Assembly: GCA_017618135.1 (NCBI GenBank)
Contig: JAFZUV010000011.1
Coordinates: 124,001 to 188,000 of the forward strand
Length of the DNA: 64,000 nt
Direction of reading: 5' to 3'
DNA from: Clostridia bacterium
Lineage (GTDB): Bacteria; Bacillota; Clostridia; Oscillospirales; Acutalibacteraceae
The notes beneath the pieces are model-generated. The model did not search any database and was not told the origin of the DNA. It saw only the letters and a program-made list of their open reading frames with translations. Of the stretch, positions 14,979-23,293 are shown piece by piece. Positions within the stretch are counted from its first letter, which is position 1. Every line of letters starts with the position of its first letter. Made by a program: the position numbers and the translations under genes.

Positions 14979-16061
14979 ATGTCAAGAGTTTATAATTTCA
15001 GTGCGGGTCCTTCTATGTTGCCTGAGGAAGTTTTGAAAACTGCGGCGGATGAAATGCTTGAATACGGTACAACCGGTCAATCGGTTATGGAAATGTCACA
15101 TCGTTCGAAAGAGTATGATGCGATTATAAAACAGGCTGAGGCTGATTTGAGAGATATAATGAAAATCCCAGATAATTATGAGGTTCTGTTTTTGCAGGGC
15201 GGTGCTTCAACACAGTTTGCTATGATTCCACTTAATCTTATGAATAAAAATCACAAGGCGGATTATATAATAACCGGTCAGTGGGCTAATAAAGCCTATA
15301 AAGAGGCTTCCCGCTATGGTGACGCTCGCGCTGTTGCTTCAAGCGCGGATAAGACATTCTCATATATACCTAAGACCACTGCGTCTGATTTTGATGAGGA
15401 CGCTGATTATGTTCACATTTGTTTGAATAATACGATTTACGGTACGAAGTATCATGAGCTGCCTGATGTCGGCGGTATTCCGTTAGTTGCGGATATTTCA
15501 AGTTGTATTCTTTCCGAGCCCATTGATGTTAACAAGTTTGCGGTTCTTTACGGCGGTGCTCAGAAAAATGTTGCGCCGGCAGGTGTGACCATAGTTATAA
15601 TTCGTAAGGATCTCATAGGAAACGCTATGGACTTTACGCCAACAATGCTTAATTATAAAACTCATTCGGAAAACGCCTCTATGTTTAATACACCGCCTTG
15701 CTATTCGATTTATATCGCCGGTCTTGTGTTTAAATGGATAAAGAAGATGGGCGGGCTTGAGGAAATGAAGAAATATAACGAGAAAAAGGCTAAAGTTCTT
15801 TATGATTTCTTAGATTCCAGTAAGTTGTTTAAGGGTACGGTTGTGCCGGAGGACCGTTCACTGATGAATGTTCCGTTTGTAACCGGAAATGATGAGCTTG
15901 ACACTAGATTTGTAGCTGAAGCTAAGGCAAACGGTTTCGTTAACATAAAAGGTCACAGAAGCGTCGGCGGTATGCGTGCTTCAATTTATAACGCGATGCC
16001 AATCGAGGGCGTTGAAAAGTTGGTAGAATTTATGAAAAAATTTGAAGAGGAAAATGCGTAA
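14979..16061 (+). CDS. serC: Phosphoserine aminotransferase
   Basis: A 360-residue PLP-dependent aminotransferase converting 3-phosphohydroxypyruvate to phosphoserine. The N-terminus VYNFSAGPSMLPEEVL, the GGASTQFAMIP phosphate-binding loop, and YGGAQKNVAPAG with the PLP Lys are diagnostic. The start at 14979 follows GGAGG by 8 bases; the longer frame from 14916 starts inside the promoter. Its stop overlaps the ATG of serA (TAATG), so the two serine genes are translationally coupled. Confidence 0.97.
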   Translation: MSRVYNFSAGPSMLPEEVLKTAADEMLEYGTTGQSVMEMSHRSKEYDAIIKQAEADLRDIMKIPDNYEVLFLQGGASTQFAMIPLNLMNKNHKADYIITGQWANKAYKEASRYGDARAVASSADKTFSYIPKTTASDFDEDADYVHICLNNTIYGTKYHELPDVGGIPLVADISSCILSEPIDVNKFAVLYGGAQKNVAPAGVTIVIIRKDLIGNAMDFTPTMLNYKTHSENASMFNTPPCYSIYIAGLVFKWIKKMGGLEEMKKYNEKKAKVLYDFLDSSKLFKGTVVPEDRSLMNVPFVTGNDELDTRFVAEAKANGFVNIKGHRSVGGMRASIYNAMPIEGVEKLVEFMKKFEEENA

Positions 16062-17221
16062 TGTACAAGATTAAAACATACAATAAGATTTCTAAGACAG
16101 GTCTTTCAATATTTGATGATAAATACACAATCGGTGATGAAGTTGAAAATGCAGACGGTGCTATTGTTCGCTCCGCGGCGCTTCATGATGTAGTGTTTCC
16201 TAACACTTTAAAGGCAATAGCGCGTGCGGGTGCGGGAACCAACAATATACCGATTGACCGTTGCAGTGAGCAAGGAATAGTAGTGTTTAATACTCCCGGC
16301 GCTAATGCAAACGCCGTTAAGGAACTTGTTATTGCAGGTATGCTTATTTCCTCCCGTCGGGTTATTCCTGCCATTGAGTGGGCAAAAACGCTTAAAGGCA
16401 AGGGAGACGAGGTTGGCAAGCTGGTTGAAAAAGGCAAGAGTGCTTTTGCAGGTCCTGAGCTGAAAGGAAAGACATTAGGTGTTATCGGTCTTGGTGCTAT
16501 CGGCGTTTTAGTTGCAAATGCGGCTAATCACCTTGGGATGAAGGTTTTCGGATACGATCCTTATTTGTCGGTAAATTCGGCTTGGAATCTTACTCACAAC
16601 GCAGTTCACATATACGATATAAACGAAATATACAAAATGTGCGACTATATTACCATTCATGTACCGCTTGTTGACTCCACAAAGAACATGATAAACAGAG
16701 ATTCTTTGAGTATTATGAAGGACGGAGTACGAATTCTCAATTTCGCGCGTGCTGGTCTTGTGAATTCCGATGATATTAAAGCGGCTCTTGAAGACGGTAA
16801 GGTGGCGGCCTATGTGACCGATTTTCCAACCGATGATGTCTTAGGAGTTGACGGAGTAATAGCAATACCGCACCTCGGAGCATCTACGCCGGAATCCGAG
16901 GATAACTGTGCGGCAATGGCGGCAAAAGAACTGATTGATTATATAGAAAACGGTAATATAACAAATTCCGTAAATCTTCCTGAAATCAGTATGCCGAGAA
17001 GCAGTGAAAAGCGGATTTGCGTTATTCATAAAAATATTCCTAATATGCTTACTGCAATTACAAGTATAGTTGCTCGGAACAATGTGAACATTGAAAATAT
17101 GCTCAATAAATCGCGCGGCGACTATGCATATACCATTCTTGATGTTAGTCACATAGATGAGTATGCAATTCTTACGAAAATTGAAGAAATCGATGGCGTT
17201 ATACGCATTCGCATAGTCTAA
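16061..17221 (+). CDS. serA: D-3-phosphoglycerate dehydrogenase with ACT domain
   Basis: A 386-residue SerA, the first step of serine synthesis. The NAD-binding fold has GLGAIGVLVANAA (about residues 144-156), the catalytic Arg is in NFARAG, and the catalytic His is in PHLGASTPE. A C-terminal ACT domain (about 315-386) suggests feedback by serine. No intervening-domain insertion is present, so it is the short type common in gut Clostridia. It shares its start with the serC stop. glyA at the right of the window continues the serine/glycine route. Confidence 0.96.
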   Translation: MYKIKTYNKISKTGLSIFDDKYTIGDEVENADGAIVRSAALHDVVFPNTLKAIARAGAGTNNIPIDRCSEQGIVVFNTPGANANAVKELVIAGMLISSRRVIPAIEWAKTLKGKGDEVGKLVEKGKSAFAGPELKGKTLGVIGLGAIGVLVANAANHLGMKVFGYDPYLSVNSAWNLTHNAVHIYDINEIYKMCDYITIHVPLVDSTKNMINRDSLSIMKDGVRILNFARAGLVNSDDIKAALEDGKVAAYVTDFPTDDVLGVDGVIAIPHLGASTPESEDNCAAMAAKELIDYIENGNITNSVNLPEISMPRSSEKRICVIHKNIPNMLTAITSIVARNNVNIENMLNKSRGDYAYTILDVSHIDEYAILTKIEEIDGVIRIRIV

Positions 17222-17245
17222 ATACAGTTTAAAAGGGGTGTCATT

Positions 17246-18751
17246 TTGGAAGTAACAGCTTTTATTTTTTATTTTGTAGTGGTTTTGGCTATTGGAGTGT
17301 TCTTCTATATTAAGGGTAGAAAAAACAACAATGAAGAAGAATACTTTTTAGGCGGCAGAAGTATGGGACCGTGGGTAACTGCGCTCAGTGCTCAGGCTTC
17401 TGATATGAGCGCGTGGCTTTTAATGGGCTTGCCCGGCAGTATATTAGCTTTCGGACTTGGTCAGGCTTGGATAGGAATAGGTCTCGCACTCGGTACCGCG
17501 GCTAACTGGATATTTATTGCAAAACGGCTAAGGCGTTTCTCTGCGGCAGCTGATGATTCGATTACGCTGCCTCAGTATCTTGCTAACCGTTTTGTGACCG
17601 GCGGCAAAGTTTTGCAGATAATCAGCGCAGCAATATTTCTTGTATGCTTTACAGTTTATGTTGCATCAAGTTTTGTCGCTGGTACATCGGTATTCACATC
17701 AGTTTTCCCGAAACTCAGTGACTCAACAGCGCTTTTGATTTTTGCCGCAATAATTGTTCTTTATACATTTTTAGGCGGCTTTAAAGCTGTTTGTTGGACT
17801 GATTTTTTTCAGGGCTTGTTAATGCTTGTTGCACTGTTGGCGGTGCCCATAGTTCTTTTAATTACAAAGAATATTGATTTTTCAAAGCTTGGTATTGCCT
17901 ATTCTTATGTTGAAAACGGCAAAACGGTTGATTGCGTTTTCGGTGAAAACCTTTTTGGCGCTTCTTGGCAGGATATAGTTTCCGGTCTCACATGGGGGCT
18001 CGGTTACTTTGGTATGCCGCATATCCTTGTAAGATTTATGTCAATAAAGAAATCTACTATGATTAAAAAGAGTGCAACGGTCGCGATTGTCTGGGTAACT
18101 ATTGCGTTGTTTGCGGCAATTATTATTGCGGTTCTCGGCAGAGTATATATCGGTGAGGAATTACTCACTGTCGGCGCTCAGAAGATGGTGTTTATTGAGC
18201 TTGCAAGAAAACTGTTTCCCGGGTTTATTGCAGGCCTATTGCTTGCCGCTATCATAGCCGCTTCAATGAGTACGGCGGATAGTCAACTGTTGGTTGCATC
18301 GTCTTCTTTTACAAGTGATATTTATAAACCGATTTTCCGAAAGAAAGCTTCCGATAATGAGATTGTTTGGATAGGTCGTCTTACAATTATCGTTGTTGCG
18401 GTTGTCGCTTACTTCATTGCGAGCGCAAAGGGTAAGGGCGCGCAGGCAATTATGGATATGGTAGGTAATGCGTGGGGCGGTTTTGGTGCGTCTTTCGGAC
18501 CGGCGGTTATTCTGTCGCTTTTCTGGAAACGCCTGACATACAAGGGTGCTGTTGCGGGTATTGCGATAGGCGCTGTTGTTGATGTGTGCTGGCTTATTTG
18601 GCTAACAGGTTCTACCGGAGTTTATGAACTGCTTCCCGGCTTCGCAGCGGGCCTCACAGCTTGCATAATTGTATCGCTGATCGATAAAAAACCCTCGAAT
18701 GAGGTTTTGGAGCTTTTTAATAACGCAACCGCTAAGATAACAGAAGAGTAA
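17246..18751 (+). CDS. putP: Sodium/proline symporter
   Basis: A 501-residue sodium:solute symporter of the SSS family with about 13 transmembrane helices. LGGRSMGPWVTALSAQASDMS near residues 34-54 and the SMSTADSQLLVASSSFTSDIY region match PutP-type proline transporters, the latter containing the Na+-site Ser/Thr. TTG at 17246 is the start, after AAAAGGGGTG. It sits 24 bases after serA and may be on the same transcript. Proline as the substrate is inferred from similarity to PutP. Confidence 0.92.
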   Translation: MEVTAFIFYFVVVLAIGVFFYIKGRKNNNEEEYFLGGRSMGPWVTALSAQASDMSAWLLMGLPGSILAFGLGQAWIGIGLALGTAANWIFIAKRLRRFSAAADDSITLPQYLANRFVTGGKVLQIISAAIFLVCFTVYVASSFVAGTSVFTSVFPKLSDSTALLIFAAIIVLYTFLGGFKAVCWTDFFQGLLMLVALLAVPIVLLITKNIDFSKLGIAYSYVENGKTVDCVFGENLFGASWQDIVSGLTWGLGYFGMPHILVRFMSIKKSTMIKKSATVAIVWVTIALFAAIIIAVLGRVYIGEELLTVGAQKMVFIELARKLFPGFIAGLLLAAIIAASMSTADSQLLVASSSFTSDIYKPIFRKKASDNEIVWIGRLTIIVVAVVAYFIASAKGKGAQAIMDMVGNAWGGFGASFGPAVILSLFWKRLTYKGAVAGIAIGAVVDVCWLIWLTGSTGVYELLPGFAAGLTACIIVSLIDKKPSNEVLELFNNATAKITEE

Positions 18752-18761
18752 TTATCAGAAC

Positions 18762-18790
18762 TTGACTTTTTTGGGGAAAAGCAGTATATT
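18762..18790 (+). promoter_or_regulatory. Promoter of lipoprotein gene
   Basis: TTGACT (18762-18767) and TATATT (18785-18790) with 17-base spacing. Confidence 0.65.
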
Positions 18791-18834
18791 ACCTATGGGT
18801 GATCCCCGAATATTAATGATAGGAGTTCGTTGTT

Positions 18835-19161
18835 ATGAAAAAGATTATAACTGTTTTATTGGTTTTGGTTATTGCCTGCCTTGCTTTTGCGGCTTGTGGC
18901 AAATCCGGTGAAAAAGCTGATGCAGATCCTGCAAAAGCCGTAATCGGTACTTGGGAGCAGGGTAGTTATGTTTATGTTTTTGAGGATGGCGGAAAAGGTA
19001 GTTATAATGGTGCAAAATTCACCTATGAGATCAAGGACAATAAAATTTCCATTCTATATGACGGAAACACGGCACCGTTTGAAACCGAGTTTGCTATCAA
19101 TGGTGATGAACTTAACATTAAAGACAGTTTCGGTAACGATACAATTTATAAGAAAAAATAA
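18835..19161 (+). CDS. Small lipoprotein, DUF5640/lipocalin-like
   Basis: A 108-residue exported lipoprotein. The signal peptide ends in a lipobox (LAFAAC, Cys at residue 21), and the mature part is a small beta-rich domain starting GTWEQGSYVYVFEDGGKG, a pattern seen in DUF5640-type domains on Clostridia surface proteins. No catalytic residues are evident. It has its own promoter and a hairpin downstream, so it is monocistronic. Function unknown. Confidence 0.8.
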   Translation: MKKIITVLLVLVIACLAFAACGKSGEKADADPAKAVIGTWEQGSYVYVFEDGGKGSYNGAKFTYEIKDNKISILYDGNTAPFETEFAINGDELNIKDSFGNDTIYKKK

Positions 19162-19180
19162 CTTGTCTTAATAAGATTTT

Positions 19181-19218
19181 TCAGCCTGCGCCGCGGAAAA
19201 CGGTGCAGGCTGATTTGC
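19181..19218 (+). terminator. Terminator after lipoprotein gene
   Basis: TCAGCCTGC (19181-19189) pairs with GCAGGCTGA (19205-19213); the tail is only TTTGCT, so termination may be weak. Confidence 0.5.
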
Positions 19219-19240
19219 TAATGACTTATGAATAATTCTC

Positions 19241-19269
19241 TTGAAAAAAACTGCACATTGTGTTATATT
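19241..19269 (+). promoter_or_regulatory. Rubrerythrin promoter
   Basis: TTGAAA (19241-19246) and TATATT (19264-19269), 17 bases apart. Confidence 0.65.
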
Positions 19270-19299
19270 CTTTAAGGAAAAACATAGGAGGTCGATTTT

Positions 19300-19836
19300 A
19301 TGAATAAATACAAGGGTACAAAAACTGAAAAGAATTTAGAAGCAGCGTTTGCCGGTGAATCACAGGCGAGGAATAAATATACATATTTCGCTTCTAAGGC
19401 AAAAAAAGAGGGCTTTGAGCAGATAGCGGCTCTTTTCCTTTTAACAGCCGACAATGAAAAAGAACACGCTAAAATGTGGTTTAAAGAGTTAAACGGTATT
19501 GGCGACACGGCAGAAAATCTTGCCGCCGCGGCGAACGGGGAAAACTATGAGTGGACCGATATGTATGAGGAATTTGCAAAAACCGCTGAAGACGAAGGCT
19601 TTAGTGAGCTTGCTGAAAAATTTCGTGCCGTAGGTCAGATAGAAAAGCACCACGAGGAACGCTACCGCGCACTTCTTAAAAATGTACAAGCGCAAGAGGT
19701 TTTCAAAAAAAGCGAGGTTAAAGTTTGGGAGTGCCGTAACTGCGGTCATATAATAGTAGGTACCGAGGCGCCTGAGGTTTGTCCGGTATGCGACCATCCG
19801 AGAGCCTATTTTGAGATTCGAAAAGAGAATTATTGA
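19300..19836 (+). CDS. rbr: Rubrerythrin
   Basis: A 178-residue non-haem diiron peroxidase that reduces hydrogen peroxide in anaerobes. The ferritin-like N-terminal bundle (about 1-140) supplies the diiron Glu/His ligands (E20 in [23 protein letters not shown]). The C-terminal rubredoxin domain has the CxxC pairs CRNC and CPVC that bind one Fe. AGGAGG precedes the ATG and a promoter lies upstream. Length is slightly below the usual 190 but all domains are complete. Confidence 0.96.
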   Translation: MNKYKGTKTEKNLEAAFAGESQARNKYTYFASKAKKEGFEQIAALFLLTADNEKEHAKMWFKELNGIGDTAENLAAAANGENYEWTDMYEEFAKTAEDEGFSELAEKFRAVGQIEKHHEERYRALLKNVQAQEVFKKSEVKVWECRNCGHIIVGTEAPEVCPVCDHPRAYFEIRKENY

Positions 19837-19904
19837 TTAAATATACAAATAAGAGGTCAGTCTTTCATACTTTCTTTTCAAATTCTATGAAATGAGGAAT
19901 TGTT

Positions 19905-20546
19905 TTGCAAAAAATTTTGTTTCAAGGTGATTCTATTACCGATGCCGGCAGAAACCGCGAAAATGACAATTTTTCAGGATGCGGTTATCCAACGCTTGTA
20001 AAATCACAACTTGGCTTTGATAATCCCGGCGAGTATGTTTTCTTTAATCGCGGTGTAAGCGGTGACAGAGTTTTGGATATGTACGCGAGGATAGTAAGAG
20101 ATGTTTTGAATTTAGAACCGGATTATATGAGCGTTTTAATTGGTGTAAATGATATATGGCACGGCATGGATTGGAATAACGGCACAGGGTTGTCTCGCTA
20201 TGAGAAAGTATATAATACTTTTATTGACGAAATAATGTCTGAATTACCGGGCATTAAAATAATGATTATGGAACCATTTATTTTAAGAGGCTCAGATACT
20301 GATAACAGGGAAGATCAACCTTATCGTTTTAATGAATTCAGCAGCGGAGTCTCAGAGACGGCAAAAGCCGCCCGTCGGGTTGCAAAAAAGCACAATCTTC
20401 CGTTTGTGGAACTGCAAGAAAGATTTAATGAAGCTTGCAAACTGAATGATGCAAGTTATTGGCTTGTAGACGGTGTGCATCCTACAGCTATGGGGCACGA
20501 ACTAATTAAAAGAGAATGGCTTAAGGCTTTTAATATGATAAAATAA
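19905..20546 (+). CDS. SGNH/GDSL-type hydrolase
   Basis: A 213-residue lipase/esterase of the SGNH family. Block I is QGDSITDAG with the catalytic Ser (residue 9), block II the RGVSGD Gly, block III IGVNDIW with the Asn, and block V DGVHPT with the catalytic Asp/His. No signal peptide is seen, so it is probably cytosolic; family members often deacetylate carbohydrates, but the substrate cannot be inferred. Start TTG at 19905 follows ATGAGGAAT. A strong terminator lies downstream. Confidence 0.9.
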   Translation: MQKILFQGDSITDAGRNRENDNFSGCGYPTLVKSQLGFDNPGEYVFFNRGVSGDRVLDMYARIVRDVLNLEPDYMSVLIGVNDIWHGMDWNNGTGLSRYEKVYNTFIDEIMSELPGIKIMIMEPFILRGSDTDNREDQPYRFNEFSSGVSETAKAARRVAKKHNLPFVELQERFNEACKLNDASYWLVDGVHPTAMGHELIKREWLKAFNMIK

Positions 20547-20606
20547 TTTTGTGCAGACAGTACAAAAAGCCTCTATGGCAGGTTATATTTAATTTTAAGC
20601 AGCGAG

Positions 20607-20643
20607 CTGACATTGCTTTTCAAGCGGTGTCAGTTTTGTTTTT
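20607..20643 (+). terminator. Terminator after SGNH hydrolase gene
   Basis: CTGACATTGCTT (20607-20618) and AAGCGGTGTCAG (20622-20633) form a 12-bp stem with two G-T pairs and loop TTC, followed by TTTTGTTTTT. Confidence 0.8.
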
Positions 20644-20761
20644 ATGGTTTTTACTTCAGCTGACATTTCTTTGATTTGCGGTAGCAATTCTAATATGTGG
20701 TGATATATTCGCGGAATAAAAATATCCTCATAGTGAAAAAAGCAATAAAACCGCATAAAAT

Positions 20762-20792
20762 AAAGGAAAACCCTATTTAAAGGTTTTCCTTT
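20762..20792 (-). terminator. tmRNA terminator
   Basis: AAAGGAAAACC (20762-20772) and GGTTTTCCTTT (20782-20792) form a perfect 11-bp stem just beyond the tmRNA 3' end; the minus strand continues ATTTTAT. Confidence 0.75.
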
Positions 20793-20794
20793 AT

Positions 20795-21139
20795 TGGTGG
20801 AGGCGGGGAGAGTCGAACTCCCGTCCAAAAACCAATCCACGCAGGCATCTCCGAGCGCAGATATTTGTTCGAATTCCCGGAAGAGTTGCTCAAATATCAA
20901 AGCGAAATCTCCGGTAGCCTTTAATTTATGACGGCATACAAGGCGCTTTGCCGTTCACATTTACCGCTGTTCGACACCCGAATTGGACCGCGGTATTTCC
21001 TATTCGGACGGCGGCTTAATTAAGCCGCAAGAGCAACTTTATTAGTGTTACTTAATTTTTAATTGCAGATTTTAAAGCGGTTCTGCACCTCTGCTCGCTT
21101 CCGGCGGTTCAAAGTCCCTGTCGAAACCTTTACGCCCCC
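20795..21139 (-). ncRNA. ssrA: Transfer-messenger RNA (tmRNA)
   Basis: The tRNA-like ends pair as GGGGGCG (5', from 21139) with CGCCTCC (3'), including the G3-U70 alanine identity pair, then A and an encoded CCA. A TTCGACTCTCC T-arm is present. The tag reading frame (about 21023-21058) ends in codons for NTNKVALAA and a TAA stop; ALAA is the usual protease-recognition ending. The exact resume codon cannot be fixed by eye. tmRNA with SmpB rescues ribosomes stalled on broken mRNA. smpB lies immediately upstream on the same strand. Confidence 0.95.
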
Positions 21140-21143
21140 CAAT

Positions 21144-21602
21144 TTATCTTTGTTGCTCTTTCACAGCTCTCATAATTGCGCGGTCAGCATCCTTTTTGGC
21201 GGCAACTGCGCGTTTATCGTGAAGATGTTTGCCGCGACAAAGTCCAACCTGCACCTTTACAAGTGAGCCTTTAAAATATATTGACAAGGGTATAAGGGTT
21301 AGCCCTTGTTGTTTAATTGTACCTAAAAGTCGCATTATCTCCTGCTTGTGCATAAGCAGTTTGCGGTCACGCGTAGGCAATTTATTGAAAATATTGCCGT
21401 GCTCATATGGACTTATATGCATTTGCTTAATAATAAGCTCGCCTTTTTCAATATTGCACCAAGCGTCTTTGAGGTTAACACCTCCTTCGCGCAGAGATTT
21501 AACCTCAGTGCCTGAGAGAGATATACCGGCCTCATAACTATCAAGGACAAAATACTCATGAAACGCTTTTTTATTTTTTGCAATCATTTTAATGTTTTCC
21601 AT
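21144..21602 (-). CDS. smpB: SsrA-binding protein
   Basis: A 152-residue SmpB, which delivers tmRNA to stalled ribosomes. The OB-fold core has ISLSGTEVKSLREGGVNLKD (about residues 28-47) and KGSLVKVQVGLCRGKHLHDKR; the basic C-terminal tail KRAVAAKKDADR enters the ribosomal A site. The start at 21602 is preferred since GAGGAG lies 5 bases upstream; the alternative at 21608 overlaps that site. Its stop codon is only 4 bases from the tmRNA 5' end, so the two are probably cotranscribed and processed. Confidence 0.95.
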   Translation of the reverse strand: MENIKMIAKNKKAFHEYFVLDSYEAGISLSGTEVKSLREGGVNLKDAWCNIEKGELIIKQMHISPYEHGNIFNKLPTRDRKLLMHKQEIMRLLGTIKQQGLTLIPLSIYFKGSLVKVQVGLCRGKHLHDKRAVAAKKDADRAIMRAVKEQQR

Positions 21603-21635
21603 AAGCACTCCTCTTTTTAAAGCTTCAAATATCTG

Positions 21636-21851
21636 CTATAACGAAAAATCATCTCCATAATATTTATCAGAAATTATTTTCTTATCAGGTGTTCGCTTTA
21701 GTGGATCATACTTATACTTCCGACAATAATAGTCCTTAGTGGTTATGCCACGCTTTTTGCAAAAAATATCATTGGTATATTCAGATTTTTTGCCATATAA
21801 ACACCAAGCGCAGGATTTTATAATATCGTCGTTTAAAAGCTTAAAGGACAC
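21636..21851 (-). CDS. Conserved hypothetical 71-residue Cys-containing protein
   Basis: A small basic protein with four cysteines arranged as CAWC (residues 14-17), FCKKRG (C31) and YYCRK (C43), followed by KYKYDPLKRTP. The spacing could form a small zinc- or metal-binding knuckle. Similar short proteins occur in other Clostridia with no known role. The GTG start follows GAGGTGA, and a TGGAAA-17-TATAAT promoter lies just upstream inside the end of ylbJ. smpB follows, 33 bases after its stop. Confidence 0.6.
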   Translation of the reverse strand: MSFKLLNDDIIKSCAWCLYGKKSEYTNDIFCKKRGITTKDYYCRKYKYDPLKRTPDKKIISDKYYGDDFSL

Positions 21852-21872
21852 ACAATCACCTCATCCATAGTA

Positions 21873-22898
21873 TTATAACATATCTTCTAAGATTTTTCCA
21901 CTATGTTTTTTCGAGACTATGCTTGTAAGCATTACTACCGCCATAAAAAGCAGTGAAAGTCTTAATGTTAAATTTGTATACATCGGCTTTACAAGAGTCT
22001 CTATGTTATTACTTAAAGCAGATATGTTTATATTTGTGACCTTTGTAATAACTATTGTAATTGCGGCGCTTATAAAACCGTGAATTATTCTTACTATGAT
22101 AAGCCACGGCAGACTTGGTTTTATTTCACGGCTCAGCGAAAGTATTTGCATCCAGATGGATATGCCGGCAAAGCCCAACAGAAAAGAAATAATATAAATA
22201 TTTTCAGTTCTTCTTACTGCCGAAGTAACTTCGGTTATATATGTCAGGAATGACAACAAACCAATCCGACTTGAAAAATACAAAATGTATTCGTTAACAA
22301 CAGAAAAGAAAATCACAAAAGAAGATATTGAAATACACGCCTCCGCCACATTATGAATACTTGAAACAAAATTTTCAGTTACAGATAAACAATTATCAAA
22401 TGTATTATTGACGGTCTTTTTAAAAATGTAATGCGGGATAAAGACAAGTGAAGCAATAATTGACCCGGCTATATGTGAGAAAAGTAATATATATCCCAAC
22501 ACAATACTATTAAGCATTATTTTTCCTACAGCTAACACAATAAAACTCGGACCGGCATTTATAAAGAAAGGAATAATTTTTTTAGCAGAAGATTTATCAA
22601 TTTCATTATTGGAATAAAGCTGATAAATAAGCTTTCCGCCAATCGGATAACCACCTACCGTGGAAAGCACGAACACTGCAAAATATTTCATATTGATACT
22701 TTTAAATACTTTCGTATTCAAAAAGAACAAAACAGGAACCGCAAAAGGAAAAAGAGCGGGAATAAGTGTGCCTGCGCAGATTATAAGACCTCTTTTGGCA
22801 CCCGAAACGCATACATCAGGCACTGTTATTAACAATACTGAGAAGAATATTGCCAAAAACACCGTGGTATATTCTTTACAACCGTTGTTTAACTTCAT
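21873..22898 (-). CDS. ylbJ: Sporulation integral membrane protein YlbJ (SpoVV-like)
   Basis: A 341-residue polytopic membrane protein with 8 or so helices. The Gate/nucleoside-recognition pattern AGTLIPALFPFAVPVLFF near residues 41-58 and GGYPIGGKLIYQLY near 87-100 are typical of YlbJ. In Bacillus YlbJ/SpoVV moves dipicolinic acid across the outer forespore membrane. It is shorter than the about 400 residues of the Bacillus protein. CGAGGTG precedes the ATG. Divergent from yqfC. Confidence 0.85.
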   Translation of the reverse strand: MKLNNGCKEYTTVFLAIFFSVLLITVPDVCVSGAKRGLIICAGTLIPALFPFAVPVLFFLNTKVFKSINMKYFAVFVLSTVGGYPIGGKLIYQLYSNNEIDKSSAKKIIPFFINAGPSFIVLAVGKIMLNSIVLGYILLFSHIAGSIIASLVFIPHYIFKKTVNNTFDNCLSVTENFVSSIHNVAEACISISSFVIFFSVVNEYILYFSSRIGLLSFLTYITEVTSAVRRTENIYIISFLLGFAGISIWMQILSLSREIKPSLPWLIIVRIIHGFISAAITIVITKVTNINISALSNNIETLVKPMYTNLTLRLSLLFMAVVMLTSIVSKKHSGKILEDML

Positions 22899-22989
22899 AA
22901 GAACACCTCGTAAAAATAATATGAAATCAGAATTATTATGATGTTAATAACATAATCTTAAATATAACTCATACCGGGACGGTGGACTT

Positions 22990-23289
22990 GTGGCAAAATT
23001 CAAATTTAAGACAAACAGTCAGAAGAAAAAGTTGAATATTTTTCGTTTTAACGGCGTAACAGATACCGGGCGTAATCTTTCGGCGCCTCGAATTGAAATT
23101 ATATCAAACAGGGAGTTTTCTTTGGATGGTTGTCTTGGAATTATTGAGTACAATGATGTTTATGTACGAGTTAAGGTGCCGCGCGGTGAAATAACTGTTA
23201 TGGGAGTTTCATTGGATATACCGATATTTGACGGTCCGATTATAACCGTCAAGGGGAAAATACATTCTGTTGAATTAAATATGCGGTGA
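22990..23289 (+). CDS. yqfC: Sporulation protein YqfC (YabP/YqfC family)
   Basis: A 99-residue YabP/YqfC-family protein. The N-terminus is basic, and the core reads PRIEIISNREFSLDGCLGII and YVRVKVPRGEITVMG, as in YqfC. In B. subtilis yqfCD is mother-cell (SigE) expressed; the molecular role is unknown. A GTG start at 22990 is assumed after a poor GGACGGTGGA site. yqfD follows by 4 bases, the conserved pair. Confidence 0.88.
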   Translation: MAKFKFKTNSQKKKLNIFRFNGVTDTGRNLSAPRIEIISNREFSLDGCLGIIEYNDVYVRVKVPRGEITVMGVSLDIPIFDGPIITVKGKIHSVELNMR

Positions 23290-23293
23290 TGAT

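Noticed and set aside
20595..20900. 101-residue minus-strand open frame
   Set aside because: Its first third is inside tmRNA and its last part is the SGNH-gene terminator, so it is a chance frame; the middle gave no recognisable family.
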